47,853 bases of DNA from Planctomycetota bacterium (GCA_022616055.1 JAKEFM010000070.1:1-47853); one strand, 5' to 3'; shown: positions 8,394-17,380, numbered from the stretch's first letter. Made by a program: numbers and translations. Notes: generated by a model from the letters alone, not told the origin.

Positions 8394-9699
8394 CTACCGG
8401 CTCGACCGCACCGCGACCTTGCGACGCGAGGCCTCGAGCGCGCGCCCGAGGTCGCGGCAGATGTCCTTCGGGCTCTCGAGGCCGATCGAGAGGCGGACTC
8501 CGCCGCGCTCGAAGCCGAGCGACTCGCCCTCGTAGGAGGAGTGCGTCATCGCGCCCGGCATCTCGAGGAGCGTCTTCGCGTGGCCGAGGGAGACGGCGAG
8601 GGTCACCGAGTAGGCCTCCGCGCCGATGGCGTCGGAGAAGCGGATGGGGTCGGCCTTCTTCTCGTCGAGGAGGAAGTAGATCATGTTCCCCGGCGCGAAG
8701 TCCCCGTCGAAGTCTCGCATCTGGCGCGCGGCGAGCTCGCGCTGCGGGAAGGAGGCGAGCCCGGGATAGACGACGCGGCGGACGAGGGGGTGGCCCTCGA
8801 GGAAGGAGGCGACCTTCCCCGCCGTGTACTGCTGGCGCTTCAGGCGCAGCGTCAGCGTCGGGAGGCCGTAGACGAGGATCGCCCACGCGCTCTTCGAGGA
8901 GAGGACCCCGCCGAAGTCCTTCCGGTAGAGGAGGAGGTCGCGGAGGAACTCCTCGGCCGCGATCACGGCGCCACCCATGTCGGTCCCGAAGCCCCCCAGG
9001 TTCTTCGTCAGGGAGTGGACGACGACGTCGGCGCCGAACTCGATCGGCCGCTGGCAGAAGGGGGTCGCGAAGGTGTTGTCGACGACGAGGATGACGGGGC
9101 GGTCCTCGGGCCGGCCGGCGTTCGCCCGCTCGATGGCCGCGCGGGTCGCCGCGAGGTCGATCAACTCGAGGTTGGGGTTCGCCGGCGTCTCGAGGTAGAC
9201 GACCCGGGTCTTCGCGTCGATCGCGCGCTCGAGCCGCTCGGGCTGCTTCATGTCGACGCGGCGGACCTCGATCCCGAGGCGGGAGTACCAGTTCGCGAAG
9301 AGGGAGTGCGTGCAGCCGTAGAGGACGGTGTGCGCCACGACGGCGTCGCCCGTGCGGAGCACGCTCCCGAGCGCGGCCGAGATCGCGGCCATCCCCGTCG
9401 CGAAGGAGACGCACGCCTCCCCGCCTTCCAGCTCGGCGAGGGTACCCTCGAGGAGGCCGCGCGTCGGCTCGTTCAGGCGGTCGTAGACGTAGACGGGGGC
9501 CTCCCCCGTGTCCCCGCACGAGGCCGCCGAACTCCTCGAAGCCGCGGGCGCCCCGCTCGACCGAGTCGAGCCGATAGGTCGTCGAGGAGGAGAGGGGCGG
9601 GACGACGTGGTGGGTGAAGTCCCACTTCGCCGACCGCGGCGGACCGTGGACGAGCCAGGTGGCGACGGTGTGGTCGTGGATGCGGCGGCGGCCTCTCAT
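8394..9699 (-). pseudogene. Cys/Met-metabolism PLP-dependent enzyme, frameshifted near 9508-9531
   Basis: The protein is split between two frames. The N-terminus starts at the ATG at 9699 (AAGGA upstream) and reads TVATWLVHGP ... VVPPLSSSTTYRLDSVERGARGFEEFGG. The frame then shifts by one base between 9531 and 9508, and the rest continues CGDTGEAPVYVYDRLNEPTRG to the stop at 8394. From start to stop is 435 codons plus one base, so one extra base explains it. Family marks are the ATGMAAIS PLP-phosphate region, VVYLETPANP, VVDNTFATP and the PLP-lysine in HSLTKNLGG (codon at 9003-9005). Members include cystathionine gamma-synthase, methionine gamma-lyase and O-acetylhomoserine sulfhydrylase, which I cannot separate here. 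Both halves are otherwise intact, so a sequencing or assembly error is as likely as a true broken gene. Confidence 0.75.
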
Positions 9700-9823
9700 G
9701 GGGGGGTTCCTTCGCGGGGCCTCGGAGGGCGACGGCCTCCCTTTTACATGCAAGAGGCGGGCCGGTGGGCGGTTCCCGCGACCCCTCCCCTCCCGTACGC
9801 TCGCGCCCACGCCCCCCTCCCCC

Positions 9824-11170
9824 ATGCCCACGAGCCGCCGCCAGTTCCTCAAGGTCTCGGCCGCGACCGCGGCCGCCGCAGGCTGCGCTTCCCCCCGGAG
9901 AAAATTTCGATGGCCCGACGTTCCGGGCGCCCCGCGGATCGAGGGGCCCTACCGCCTGCCCGTCGAGTGGCACAAGGGCCGGATCGCCGATCTCCAGCGC
10001 CGCCTCGCCGCGAAGGGAATCGACGGGATGCTCTTCGAGGACCGCTGGAACGTCATCTACTTCACGGGCCTCTTCCACACCTCGACGGAGAGGACCTTCT
10101 CCCTCTTCGTCCCGACGACCGGGGAGCCGGTCTTCTTCGTCCCCGGCCTCGACCGCGACCTCGTCTCCTCCTGGTGGGTGAAGGACTTCGAGTGGTACTT
10201 CGACTTCCACCACTCCGGCCCCTTCGACCGGGTCGTCTGGTCCGCGGGCCCGAGGGCCGACCTCCGGAAGTGGATCCTCGAGGGGCTGAAGAAGCGGGGC
10301 TTCGGCGCCTCGCGGATCGCCGTCGAGAAGAAGATCCATCCCGACGACCTCGCGAAGTGGCAGGAGACGCTCCCCGGCGCGACCTTCGTCTCCGAGGAGA
10401 GGATCCCGATCGAGATGCGGCGGGTGAAGACGCCGGAGGAGATCGACCTCGGCCGCAAGGCGATCGCCCTGCACGACCGGATGCTCGAGTTCGCGCGGGG
10501 CCTGATCTTGGAGCACGGGACCGATCTCCACGACTACGACGTCGCGGTCGAGACCGAGCGCTTCGCCGTCGAGGCGCTCCTCCCCGCCGTGAACCCGAGC
10601 GGCCGGCCCCACGACGCCGTCGGCATCTCCCTCGGCTTCGGCTGCCGGGCGGGAGTCGCGACCGCCTACCCGCACCCGAACCAGTTCTACTACCACCGGA
10701 TCGCGCCCGGGGACGCGATCCAGATCGCGGCCGTGATCCTGATCGGCGGCTGCGGCGGGGAGGGGTACCGGGCTCTCCAGACCGAGCCGGCCGACGAGCC
10801 GAGGCGGCGGATGTGGGAGACCCACACGGAGATGACCCTCCTCCAGGCCGAGGTCTCGAAGGCCGGCGTTCGCTGCAACGAGGTGGCCGAGCAGGTCCTC
10901 GCGGTCGCGCGGAGGGAGGCGATGGAGCGGTTCGTGTACCACCGCCCCGCGCACGGGCAGGGGTGGGAGGGGCACCAGGAGCCGTACATCGCGCTCGGCG
11001 ACGAGACGGTCCTCGAGGAGGGGATGACCTTCTCGAACGAGCCCGGCCTCTACGACCCGGAGGGGGGCTACGGCTACAACCACAGCAACTGGCTGCGGAT
11101 CGGGAAGGAGCGGGGGGAGCGGCTCAACCAGACCCCGCTCACGAAGGAGTGGTGCTGGCTGCGGCTGTAG
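9824..11170 (+). CDS. Tat-exported M24 (aminopeptidase P/creatinase-fold) protein with degenerate metal site
   Basis: 448 residues from the ATG at 9824. This start gives a twin-arginine signal (SRRQFLKVSAATAAAAGC) with a possible lipid-modified Cys21, although the residue three before it is Ala rather than the usual Leu. Residues about 45-185 form the creatinase-type N-terminal domain. The rest is the pita-bread catalytic fold with AYPHPNQFYYHRIAPGD, PAHGQGWEGHQEPYI and FSNEPGLYDPEGGYG. Against aminopeptidase P, the first metal-binding Asp (IDAG) reads IAAV, the second is replaced by Glu, and the final RIED is NHSN. The His and the Glu of NEPG remain. A metal-free creatinase-like hydrolase or a non-catalytic role is therefore more likely than a normal Xaa-Pro peptidase. 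It is divergently oriented from the PLP enzyme gene. Confidence 0.85.
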   Translation: MPTSRRQFLKVSAATAAAAGCASPRRKFRWPDVPGAPRIEGPYRLPVEWHKGRIADLQRRLAAKGIDGMLFEDRWNVIYFTGLFHTSTERTFSLFVPTTGEPVFFVPGLDRDLVSSWWVKDFEWYFDFHHSGPFDRVVWSAGPRADLRKWILEGLKKRGFGASRIAVEKKIHPDDLAKWQETLPGATFVSEERIPIEMRRVKTPEEIDLGRKAIALHDRMLEFARGLILEHGTDLHDYDVAVETERFAVEALLPAVNPSGRPHDAVGISLGFGCRAGVATAYPHPNQFYYHRIAPGDAIQIAAVILIGGCGGEGYRALQTEPADEPRRRMWETHTEMTLLQAEVSKAGVRCNEVAEQVLAVARREAMERFVYHRPAHGQGWEGHQEPYIALGDETVLEEGMTFSNEPGLYDPEGGYGYNHSNWLRIGKERGERLNQTPLTKEWCWLRL

Positions 11171-11399
11171 GCGGCGGCGGCAGCCGGCCGGTCCGCGCGG
11201 GGGCGCGTGAATATTCCCCCACGGTGTAACCAAATTGCCGATCGCCGTCATTCAAGGGAGGAACCACGGGACCGCGAACGTCCTGAGCGGTGGCAGGAGG
11301 ACGGAGCCTCCTGCGACCGACGGGAGCTCCCGGGAGGGTTCCAACAGGAAACGCAAGGGCGACGGAACGGTCGTTCCCGAAAGGAGGAGGTCTCTCACG
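11171..11399 (+). promoter_or_regulatory. Leader region with several short hairpins and a strong ribosome site
   Basis: These 229 bases precede the secreted-protein gene at 11400. They hold GCAGGAGG/CCTCCTGC (11293-11300 with 11307-11314), the self-complementary GGGAGCTCCC (11322-11331) and GGAACG/CGTTCC (11364-11369 with 11372-11377), then AGGAGGAGG (11382-11390). The start of the region is locally AT-richer (GTGAATATTC and CAAATTG), which could hold the promoter. I could not match the set to a known riboswitch. The ribosome site fixes the downstream start. Confidence 0.35.
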
Positions 11400-12275
11400 A
11401 TGCGCAACTCTGTCCGACTCTTGAGTCTTGTGTTTCAGGGGGTCGTCATCCTGGCGCCGTCCTCGTCGGGGCAGTTGTCGGATGCCGGTTCTCCGACCAT
11501 CCCCCTATGGGCGGTCTACCCGGGACAGTGCGATTGGGATGTCATCGAGTTGGACTGGAGCGGGAACGTGGACGTGCAGCCGCCCGACGTCGGTTGCCTC
11601 GGCGCGGCGGAGGCGAATGCACAGACGAAGGCCGGAGGAATGCAGATCTGGGGTTCCAGCACCGCCGCCAACTTGTGTCCCTTCCCCTTCAACCCGACCG
11701 TCAGCAACACTGCATCCTCCGCCGGAGACGGGAACTACAAGATCGAGCTCGCGCTGGCGTCACCCGGATGCCTCCCCCGGTACGAGGGGAGGTGGAAACC
11801 GAAGGCGAGACTGTTCGCCCACTTGATCGACGCTCCCGCTGCCGCTCTCGCCGCGGGTCGCATGGAGGGAAAGGTGAAAGTGACCTCGGTGGTGGCCGGA
11901 GGGATGTCGGGCACCATCATCTCCGTGAATGCGGCGGGAGGTGTGGGGAGGGATTCCGGAGCAACGGGCCAGGTGTCCTGGACGCTCGGGAGTCATGGCG
12001 GCCCGATCACGTTTACCCCCAGCGCGGGGGAAGGCTCCTCCTCGGAGACGATTTCCGCCAATGACAGCGGTGAAGCCAACCTGGATGGCAGCGCGATCGT
12101 CACCTTCTCAGGAAACTGCCGTGTCGAAGCCTCGGCCAAGAGAGGGGGAGTCTCGCGAACCTGGATCAAGCAGCCCAGCCCCGGGCTGAAACTCGAGGGC
12201 CTCTGCAAAAACGTCCTCACCGGAGGCGACTGCAGCGGGAGAGTCTTCTTCCTCTACGGGTGGTCGGGCAAGTGA
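11400..12275 (+). CDS. Hypothetical secreted protein
   Basis: 291 residues from the ATG at 11400, chosen because AGGAGGAGG lies about 9 bases upstream and because it begins a signal peptide (MRNSVRLLSLVFQGVVILAP to about SSSG). The frame stays open upstream but looks non-coding. The mature protein has about seven cysteines, many Gly, Ser and Asn, and alternating beta-prone stretches. It lacks transmembrane segments and any catalytic motif I know. The fold is probably all-beta. Codon choice is less extreme than in the neighbouring housekeeping genes (TTG, AGT, CTT and GTT codons occur early). It is followed 61 bases later by another exported unknown on the same strand, so they may be co-transcribed. 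Confidence 0.7.
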   Translation: MRNSVRLLSLVFQGVVILAPSSSGQLSDAGSPTIPLWAVYPGQCDWDVIELDWSGNVDVQPPDVGCLGAAEANAQTKAGGMQIWGSSTAANLCPFPFNPTVSNTASSAGDGNYKIELALASPGCLPRYEGRWKPKARLFAHLIDAPAAALAAGRMEGKVKVTSVVAGGMSGTIISVNAAGGVGRDSGATGQVSWTLGSHGGPITFTPSAGEGSSSETISANDSGEANLDGSAIVTFSGNCRVEASAKRGGVSRTWIKQPSPGLKLEGLCKNVLTGGDCSGRVFFLYGWSGK

Positions 12276-12336
12276 GACCGGAAGACCTGCCTCCGTCCCG
12301 AAGGCGTTCGGTCGCCCTCCTCCCTCCTTCCTGACC

Positions 12337-14301
12337 ATGAACCTCGGTCGATGGATCGCGGCACTCGGTCTCGGAGGGGCAGTTGCCGCCGCCCTGTTCC
12401 TGACCTCGAATTCACCGGACCCGGCTGATCCGAACGACTCCCTGAGGACGCCGGAGCGTGTGCGGACCGGCTCGCCGGAACCGTCGGGTTTCCTCGAACC
12501 GCTCGCACAGGACCCCTCTCGACGTCAGGGGTCGGGTCCGGACGGCCATTCCGACGAAGGGTGCTGGGTCTCTGTGCTCGCACACCACGTCGCGGGCCTT
12601 CGCCCCGTCCCGGGTGCCCGACTACTGTGGGTGGTTGCCGGCGGGCCTCTCGATCGGCCGGCGGACGGTCCGGGTGACGCTGCGGGTTCGTCGATCACGG
12701 ACGAGACGGGGAGGGCCCGGATCGATCGGATCCCCCGGGGAAGATGGAGTCTCCGGGTGGACGCCCCCGGACACCTCGGCAAGCTCGAACGGTTCCCGAC
12801 CGGACCCCCACCGGGCATCGTGGAGATCGTACTCACACCGTTCGCCCGGATCGAAGGACGAGCGATCCGCGCGACGACGTCGCTGGGGGTGAGCGGCGCT
12901 CGGGTCCGGGTGCGCCTCCACTCCGACTTCGACCGGCCGTCAGTTTCCCTCCATCCCGGCGATGGAGCCCTGGAGGACGGACTTCACGCCGCGGCGGATT
13001 CTCTGGGCGCCTTCGCCCTGCCCCGCGTCCCGCCGGGAGTCGGCGCGACCGTGACGGCGGAGGCGGAGGACGGGGCCTACGCTGAGGCGGCGATCGATCC
13101 ACTGTCGCCGGGTGAGACTCGGACCGTCCCGCTCTCGCTCGACGCCCCCACCCGAATCGTCGGCCGCCTCCCCTCCTCCCATCCCCCGGGGATTCCGGCC
13201 CTCGTCCGGCTCTGGGAGGTCTCCGCAGGAGGACGCGGCTTCTCAAGCGAGCGCGCCCGGTGGATCACGGACGGGAGTTCGTTCGAATTCCGGAGGGTTT
13301 CCGCCGGGCCGAAGCTCCTCGCCTACTGCGCGCAGACGGAATACGCGCTCTTCTTCGGCTTCGTGCCTACGGAAGCGGTCGCCTCGAGTACGGTGGACAC
13401 GGGAGAGATCCCGATCGCGAACACCGACCTCCTCCTGACCGTGGTTCCGGAGGGCGACAGCCCCGTGATCCGGGACGTGCGGGTGCTGCTCCACCTCCTC
13501 GCGTCTGGCCCGCCTCGGAGGTCGTATCCCGTGACCGTCGTTCTGAGGAGCCACGTCGAGACCCTCCTGCGTGGCCTCCCGCACGGGGAGCTCCGCATCA
13601 CCGCCTTCCTCGCCGACGAAGGTGGGAAGGAGCACGATCCGCTCTACGAGCCCGCCGAGCTGCGCCATCGACTCGCCACGTCCGGCGAGAGGTTGGTCAT
13701 GCGATTGCCGAGGAAGCAGGCTCCACGAGAAGGAACCGTGGTGATCGCCTTGACGAAGCCCCCCGGCGTCGAGGCCGACCTGGTGGCGCCGCGCGCACTC
13801 CTCCTTTCCGGTGGGCGGCTCGCCCGCGCGCAACCCATGAGGGGGTCGGGGACGAATCCGATCGTGCTGCAGAGGTGCGCACCGGGTGTGTACAGGCTGG
13901 TGGTCGAAGCAAACGGGTACTGGGCCGACCAGGACGGGGTGGAGATCCGAGCGGGAGAAGAGACTCGTGCGAGCGTCGAGAACTGGCGTCCCGTCGAGCG
14001 CTGGATCCGGGGCAAGGTGAGAGCCGAGGACGGGACCCCCGTCGCCTCCGCCTCGGTTCGGGTGGAGGACTCCGCCACCGGGATCTGGCTTTGCCATCTG
14101 GAGTCCGGGGCGGACGGCTCCGTGGAGCTCCCGGTCGTCGGACCCCAGTCAGGGGTCCTCTTCGAAGCGAGGACCGTTTCCGGGAGGGGAGTGGGGCGAG
14201 CGAGCGTCGACTCCTTGCACGGCGAAGGGGAATTCGTGGTCATCGTCCGGGAGGAATCGCCGGCCCCTCCCTCCCCGCTCAGCCCCCCGGAGCCGAGGTG
14301 A
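12337..14301 (+). CDS. Hypothetical exported protein with carboxypeptidase-regulatory-like repeats
   Basis: 654 residues. An N-terminal hydrophobic segment (WIAALGLGGAVAAALFLTS, about residues 6-24) can act as signal or anchor. Several Ig-like modules follow with the pattern xGRVx...G.PVxxAxVxV...T.x.G.F.LP.VPPG. Clear examples are near residues 80-150 (TDETGRARIDRIPRGRWSLR), 160-250 and 570-640 (IRGKVRAEDGTPVASASVRV). Such domains are beta-sandwiches related to the regulatory domain of carboxypeptidases and are common in large secreted proteins. No enzymatic domain is evident. It pairs with the secreted protein just upstream and shares its milder codon bias. Confidence 0.7.
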   Translation: MNLGRWIAALGLGGAVAAALFLTSNSPDPADPNDSLRTPERVRTGSPEPSGFLEPLAQDPSRRQGSGPDGHSDEGCWVSVLAHHVAGLRPVPGARLLWVVAGGPLDRPADGPGDAAGSSITDETGRARIDRIPRGRWSLRVDAPGHLGKLERFPTGPPPGIVEIVLTPFARIEGRAIRATTSLGVSGARVRVRLHSDFDRPSVSLHPGDGALEDGLHAAADSLGAFALPRVPPGVGATVTAEAEDGAYAEAAIDPLSPGETRTVPLSLDAPTRIVGRLPSSHPPGIPALVRLWEVSAGGRGFSSERARWITDGSSFEFRRVSAGPKLLAYCAQTEYALFFGFVPTEAVASSTVDTGEIPIANTDLLLTVVPEGDSPVIRDVRVLLHLLASGPPRRSYPVTVVLRSHVETLLRGLPHGELRITAFLADEGGKEHDPLYEPAELRHRLATSGERLVMRLPRKQAPREGTVVIALTKPPGVEADLVAPRALLLSGGRLARAQPMRGSGTNPIVLQRCAPGVYRLVVEANGYWADQDGVEIRAGEETRASVENWRPVERWIRGKVRAEDGTPVASASVRVEDSATGIWLCHLESGADGSVELPVVGPQSGVLFEARTVSGRGVGRASVDSLHGEGEFVVIVREESPAPPSPLSPPEPR

Positions 14302-14356
14302 TCTCGAGTGGGGACGCTCTCCCAGGGACGGCCTGAGGAGCGGGCCGCGACGCGCG

Positions 14357-14391
14357 GTGCCCCGGCACGGGACTTCGCCGAGTGCAGTCCC
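14357..14391. terminator. Hairpins in the convergent gap (weak terminator candidate)
   Basis: The 116-base space between two converging stop codons holds GTGCC/GGCAC (14357-14361 with 14364-14368) and GGGACT/AGTCCC (14369-14374 with 14386-14391). No T-tract follows on either strand. Position suggests a shared terminator; the sequence support is weak. Confidence 0.25.
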
Positions 14392-14417
14392 GACGGCAGG
14401 GCCGCTTGGCGGAACCG

Positions 14418-15932
14418 TTACGCCGCCGCGAGCGCCATGACCTTCTCCTGCGCCTCCCTCGACGGGGCCATGCGCGGCAGTTCGCCGACGATCCGCCCGC
14501 CGCGGAAGACGAGGATGCGGTGGCTCATGCCGAGGACCTCGAGGAGGTCGGAGGAGGCGAGGAGGACCGCGGCTCCCTTCGAGACCAGGGAGGCGACGAG
14601 AGTGTAGAGCTCGGCCCGGGCGCCGACGTCGACGCCGCGCGTGGGCTCGTCGAGGAGGAGGATGCGGGCGCGCGTGAGGAGGGCGCGGGCGACGAGGGCC
14701 TTCTGCTGGTTGCCGCCCGAGAGATCGACGATCCGGCTCTCGAGGCTCGGGGCCCGCACGGCGAGATCGCGGGCGAGGGTGCCCACCTCCTCGGATTCCC
14801 GGCGGCGGCGGACGAAGCCGAAGGTCGAGAGCGCACGGAGGCTCGCCAGGCTCACGTTCTCGCGGACGGAACGGTCGGGGACGATCCCGAAGCGGGCCCG
14901 GTCCTCCGTCACGAGGCCGATCCCCTCGGCGAGGGCGTCGGCGGCCCGGGCGATCCGGACAGGCCGGCCGTCGAGGAGGATCCGCCCGCTCGCGGCAGGG
15001 GCGGCGCCGTAGATCGCCGCGAGCACGTCCGACCGACCGGCGCCGACGAGGCCGGCGAGGCCGAGGACCTCCCCCGCGCGGAGGCCGAAGGAGATCTCCT
15101 GGAACCTCCCCGGGGAGGAGAGGGACTCGACGCGGAGCGCCTCGCGCGGCTGGGGGGGAGGGAGGTCCGGGTACTCCTCCGAGAGTTCCCGCCCGACCAT
15201 CGCGCGCACGATCCCCCGCGTGAGCGCCCGGGGATCGCCTTCGACCCGGAATCCCGCGACCGTCCGGCCGTCGCGCAGGACCACGACGCGGGAGCAGAGC
15301 TCGAGGACCTCCCCGAGGCGGTGGCTGATGTAGACGACGCCCACGCCTGCGGCCGCGAGCCGCCGGAGGACGGCGAAGAGCCGCTCGAGCTCGCGGGGCG
15401 TGAGCGCGGAGGAGGGTTCGTCGAGGACGAGCACCTTCGAGGAGACGAAGAGGGCCCGCCCGATCTCGACCATCTGGCGCTCGGCCACCGAGAGCCGTTC
15501 CACCGGGGCGTCGGGGTCGAGGGGGACGCCGATCTCCTCCCGGAAGAGGCGGGCGACCCGCTCCCTCTCCTCGCGGCGCCGGAGGAAGCCGAGGCGGGTC
15601 CGGGGCTCGGCGCCGAGGACGACGTTCTCGGCCACCGTGAGGGAGGGGACGAGGTTGAACTCCTGGTAGACCATGTTGACGCCGAGGCGCCGGACCTCGG
15701 CGGGCCCCGCGGCCGCGAGGGGCCGGTCTTCGAGGAGGATCTCCCCCGCGTCGCGGCGCTCGGCCCCGGCGAGGACCTTCATGAGGGTCGACTTCCCCGC
15801 GCCGTTCTCCCCGACGAGGCCGAGGAGCTCCCCCCGCCCTAGCTCGAGGTCCACGCCGGCCAGCGCCTGGACCCCCGGGTAGCGCTTGGAGATCCCCCGC
15901 ATGGCGAGGAGGGGGGAGGAGGCCGGGCTCAC
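14418..15932 (-). CDS. Orphan sugar-type ABC transporter ATP-binding protein (RbsA/MglA-like, two NBDs)
   Basis: 504 residues from the GTG at 15932, which overlaps the tldD stop as GTGA. Domain 1 has Walker A GENGAGKST, a signature region LSVAERQ and Walker B VLVLDEPSSALT. Domain 2 has the degenerate Walker A typical of RbsA (GLVGAGRSD), signature LSGGNQQK and Walker B ILLLDEPTRGVD. This double-ATPase layout belongs to the carbohydrate/nucleoside/autoinducer importer class and normally sits beside permease and binding-protein genes. Neither occurs here: the next gene downstream is on the other strand. The partners are elsewhere or the protein has another use. Overlap with tldD implies coupled translation. 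Confidence 0.9.
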   Translation of the reverse strand: MSPASSPLLAMRGISKRYPGVQALAGVDLELGRGELLGLVGENGAGKSTLMKVLAGAERRDAGEILLEDRPLAAAGPAEVRRLGVNMVYQEFNLVPSLTVAENVVLGAEPRTRLGFLRRREERERVARLFREEIGVPLDPDAPVERLSVAERQMVEIGRALFVSSKVLVLDEPSSALTPRELERLFAVLRRLAAAGVGVVYISHRLGEVLELCSRVVVLRDGRTVAGFRVEGDPRALTRGIVRAMVGRELSEEYPDLPPPQPREALRVESLSSPGRFQEISFGLRAGEVLGLAGLVGAGRSDVLAAIYGAAPAASGRILLDGRPVRIARAADALAEGIGLVTEDRARFGIVPDRSVRENVSLASLRALSTFGFVRRRRESEEVGTLARDLAVRAPSLESRIVDLSGGNQQKALVARALLTRARILLLDEPTRGVDVGARAELYTLVASLVSKGAAVLLASSDLLEVLGMSHRILVFRGGRIVGELPRMAPSREAQEKVMALAAA

Positions 15933-17380
15933 GGACCGACGAAGCGGATGCCGCGGAATCGCGCGGGGGCCGCGCCGTGGGAGACCTCCGCGATCTGCAT
16001 CGGGTTCCCCTTCCCGCACTGCGGGATCCCCCAGAGGACGAAGTGCCGGCGCGAGGCGATCGCGTCGCAGGAGGCCCAGAACTCGGGGGTCGTCCCCTGG
16101 TAGGTCGGATTCTTGAGCAGCCGGCCGATCTTGCCGCCCTTGATCTCCCAGCCGACCTCCGTCGTGAACTGGAAGTTGAGGCGCATCTGGTCGATCGACC
16201 AGGACTTCACCGTGTCGCAGAGGATCCCGTCCTCGGTGGAGGCGACGAGCGCGTCGAGGTCCCACGTCCCGGGCTCGAGGGAGATGTTCACCATCCGGAT
16301 GATCGGGAAGGAGGCCCATCCGTGCGCGCGCGCGGCTCCCCGCGAGGCGTCCTCGCCGATGGCGCGGGCCGTCTCCCGGTTCGTCAGGTAGCCCGTCAAC
16401 ATCCCCTTCTCGACGAGCGGCCAGCGACCCGCCGGGACCCCCTCGTGGTCGAAGCCGAAGGTCGCGAGGCCGCCGGGGGAGACGGAGTCCGCGACGATCG
16501 TGACGAGGTCGGAGCCGTAGCGGAACCGGCCGAGCTTGTCGGGAGTGAGGAAGGAGCCGCCGGCGAGGTCGACCTCCGCGCCGAGGACCCGGTCGAGCTC
16601 GCAGGGGTGGCCGCACGACTCGTGGAGCTGGAGCGCGACCTGGGAGGAGCCGAGGATCAGGTCCCGCACGCCGGCGGGGCAGGGGGGCGCCTCGAGGAGG
16701 GCCACCGCCTCGTCCCGCGTCCGCTTGACGTGCGCCGGGAGGTCGAGGGCCTCGACGGCCTCGTACCCCCCCTGGACGAACTGCCCGCCGAACGACATCG
16801 GGTAGGAGCGCGTCTGGACGTCCCCGTGCCCGGCCGCCCGGGCGAGGAGGCCCGCCCCCGAGCGCACGAAGCGCTGCTCGAGGAAGGCCCCCTCCGAGTT
16901 CGCGTACCAGGAGTGCTCCCGGAGGAAGCTCATCGTGCAGGAGGCCGCGACGACCTCGGGCCTCGTCCGGAGGCCCGCGTCGCACCGGCGGAGCAGGTCG
17001 AGCTTCTCCTCGAGGGAGACGCCGAAGGGATCCCGCCCGCAGGGACCCTCCCAGCGCGCGACCTGCGGGGGGTTGGGGGCGAGCTCGATCCTCCGCTCGC
17101 CGCGGAGGCGCGAGAGGGCGTCGGCCGCCGCGACGGCCCGCCCGGCCGCCCCGACGACCGCCTCGCGCGTGGAGCGGGGGGAGGCCGCGAATCCCCAGGC
17201 TCCCTCCCGCAGGACCCGGACGGAGAAGCCCTCCGAGGCGGGGGACTCGAGGGTCGCGATCGCCCCGTTGCGCACGCCGAGGTTCTGCGCCTCCGAGCGC
17301 ACGACCCGGACCTCGGCGTAGGAGGCCCCGCGGGCGCGCGCCTCGTCGAGGCCGCAGGCGGCGAGCTCCCGGGGTTCCAT
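15929..17380 (-). CDS. tldD: TldD-family metalloprotease
   Basis: 483 residues from the ATG at 17380, which overlaps the upstream tldE-like stop as ATGA. The zinc motif HExxxH is intact (His253, Glu254, His258 in LHESCGHPCELD). The C-terminal region has the usual family features, including DTVKSWSIDQMRLNFQF and GEIKGG-like EIKGGKIGRLLKNPTYQG. TldD and TldE form a heteromeric cytosolic protease that trims unfolded or modified peptides (microcin B17 maturation, CcdA degradation in E. coli). TldD carries the metal site. Both partners are present and translationally coupled here. No peptide substrate gene is evident next to them. Confidence 0.92.
   Translation of the reverse strand: MEPRELAACGLDEARARGASYAEVRVVRSEAQNLGVRNGAIATLESPASEGFSVRVLREGAWGFAASPRSTREAVVGAAGRAVAAADALSRLRGERRIELAPNPPQVARWEGPCGRDPFGVSLEEKLDLLRRCDAGLRTRPEVVAASCTMSFLREHSWYANSEGAFLEQRFVRSGAGLLARAAGHGDVQTRSYPMSFGGQFVQGGYEAVEALDLPAHVKRTRDEAVALLEAPPCPAGVRDLILGSSQVALQLHESCGHPCELDRVLGAEVDLAGGSFLTPDKLGRFRYGSDLVTIVADSVSPGGLATFGFDHEGVPAGRWPLVEKGMLTGYLTNRETARAIGEDASRGAARAHGWASFPIIRMVNISLEPGTWDLDALVASTEDGILCDTVKSWSIDQMRLNFQFTTEVGWEIKGGKIGRLLKNPTYQGTTPEFWASCDAIASRRHFVLWGIPQCGKGNPMQIAEVSHGAAPARFRGIRFVGP

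Noticed and set aside
7320..9617. 765-residue plus-strand frame across the VOC/zinc-ribbon and PLP enzyme genes
   Set aside because: It overlaps two recognisable genes on the other strand and has low-complexity composition.
11171..11399. Cyclic-di-GMP or cobalamin riboswitch in the leader
   Set aside because: No matching core sequence such as GACGCAAAGCC or the B12 box could be found by eye.
14418..16985. 855-residue frame extending the ABC ATPase back into tldD
   Set aside because: The upstream part is antisense-like Arg/Pro/Gly-rich filler within tldD coding sequence. The GTG at 15932 gives the normal family length.
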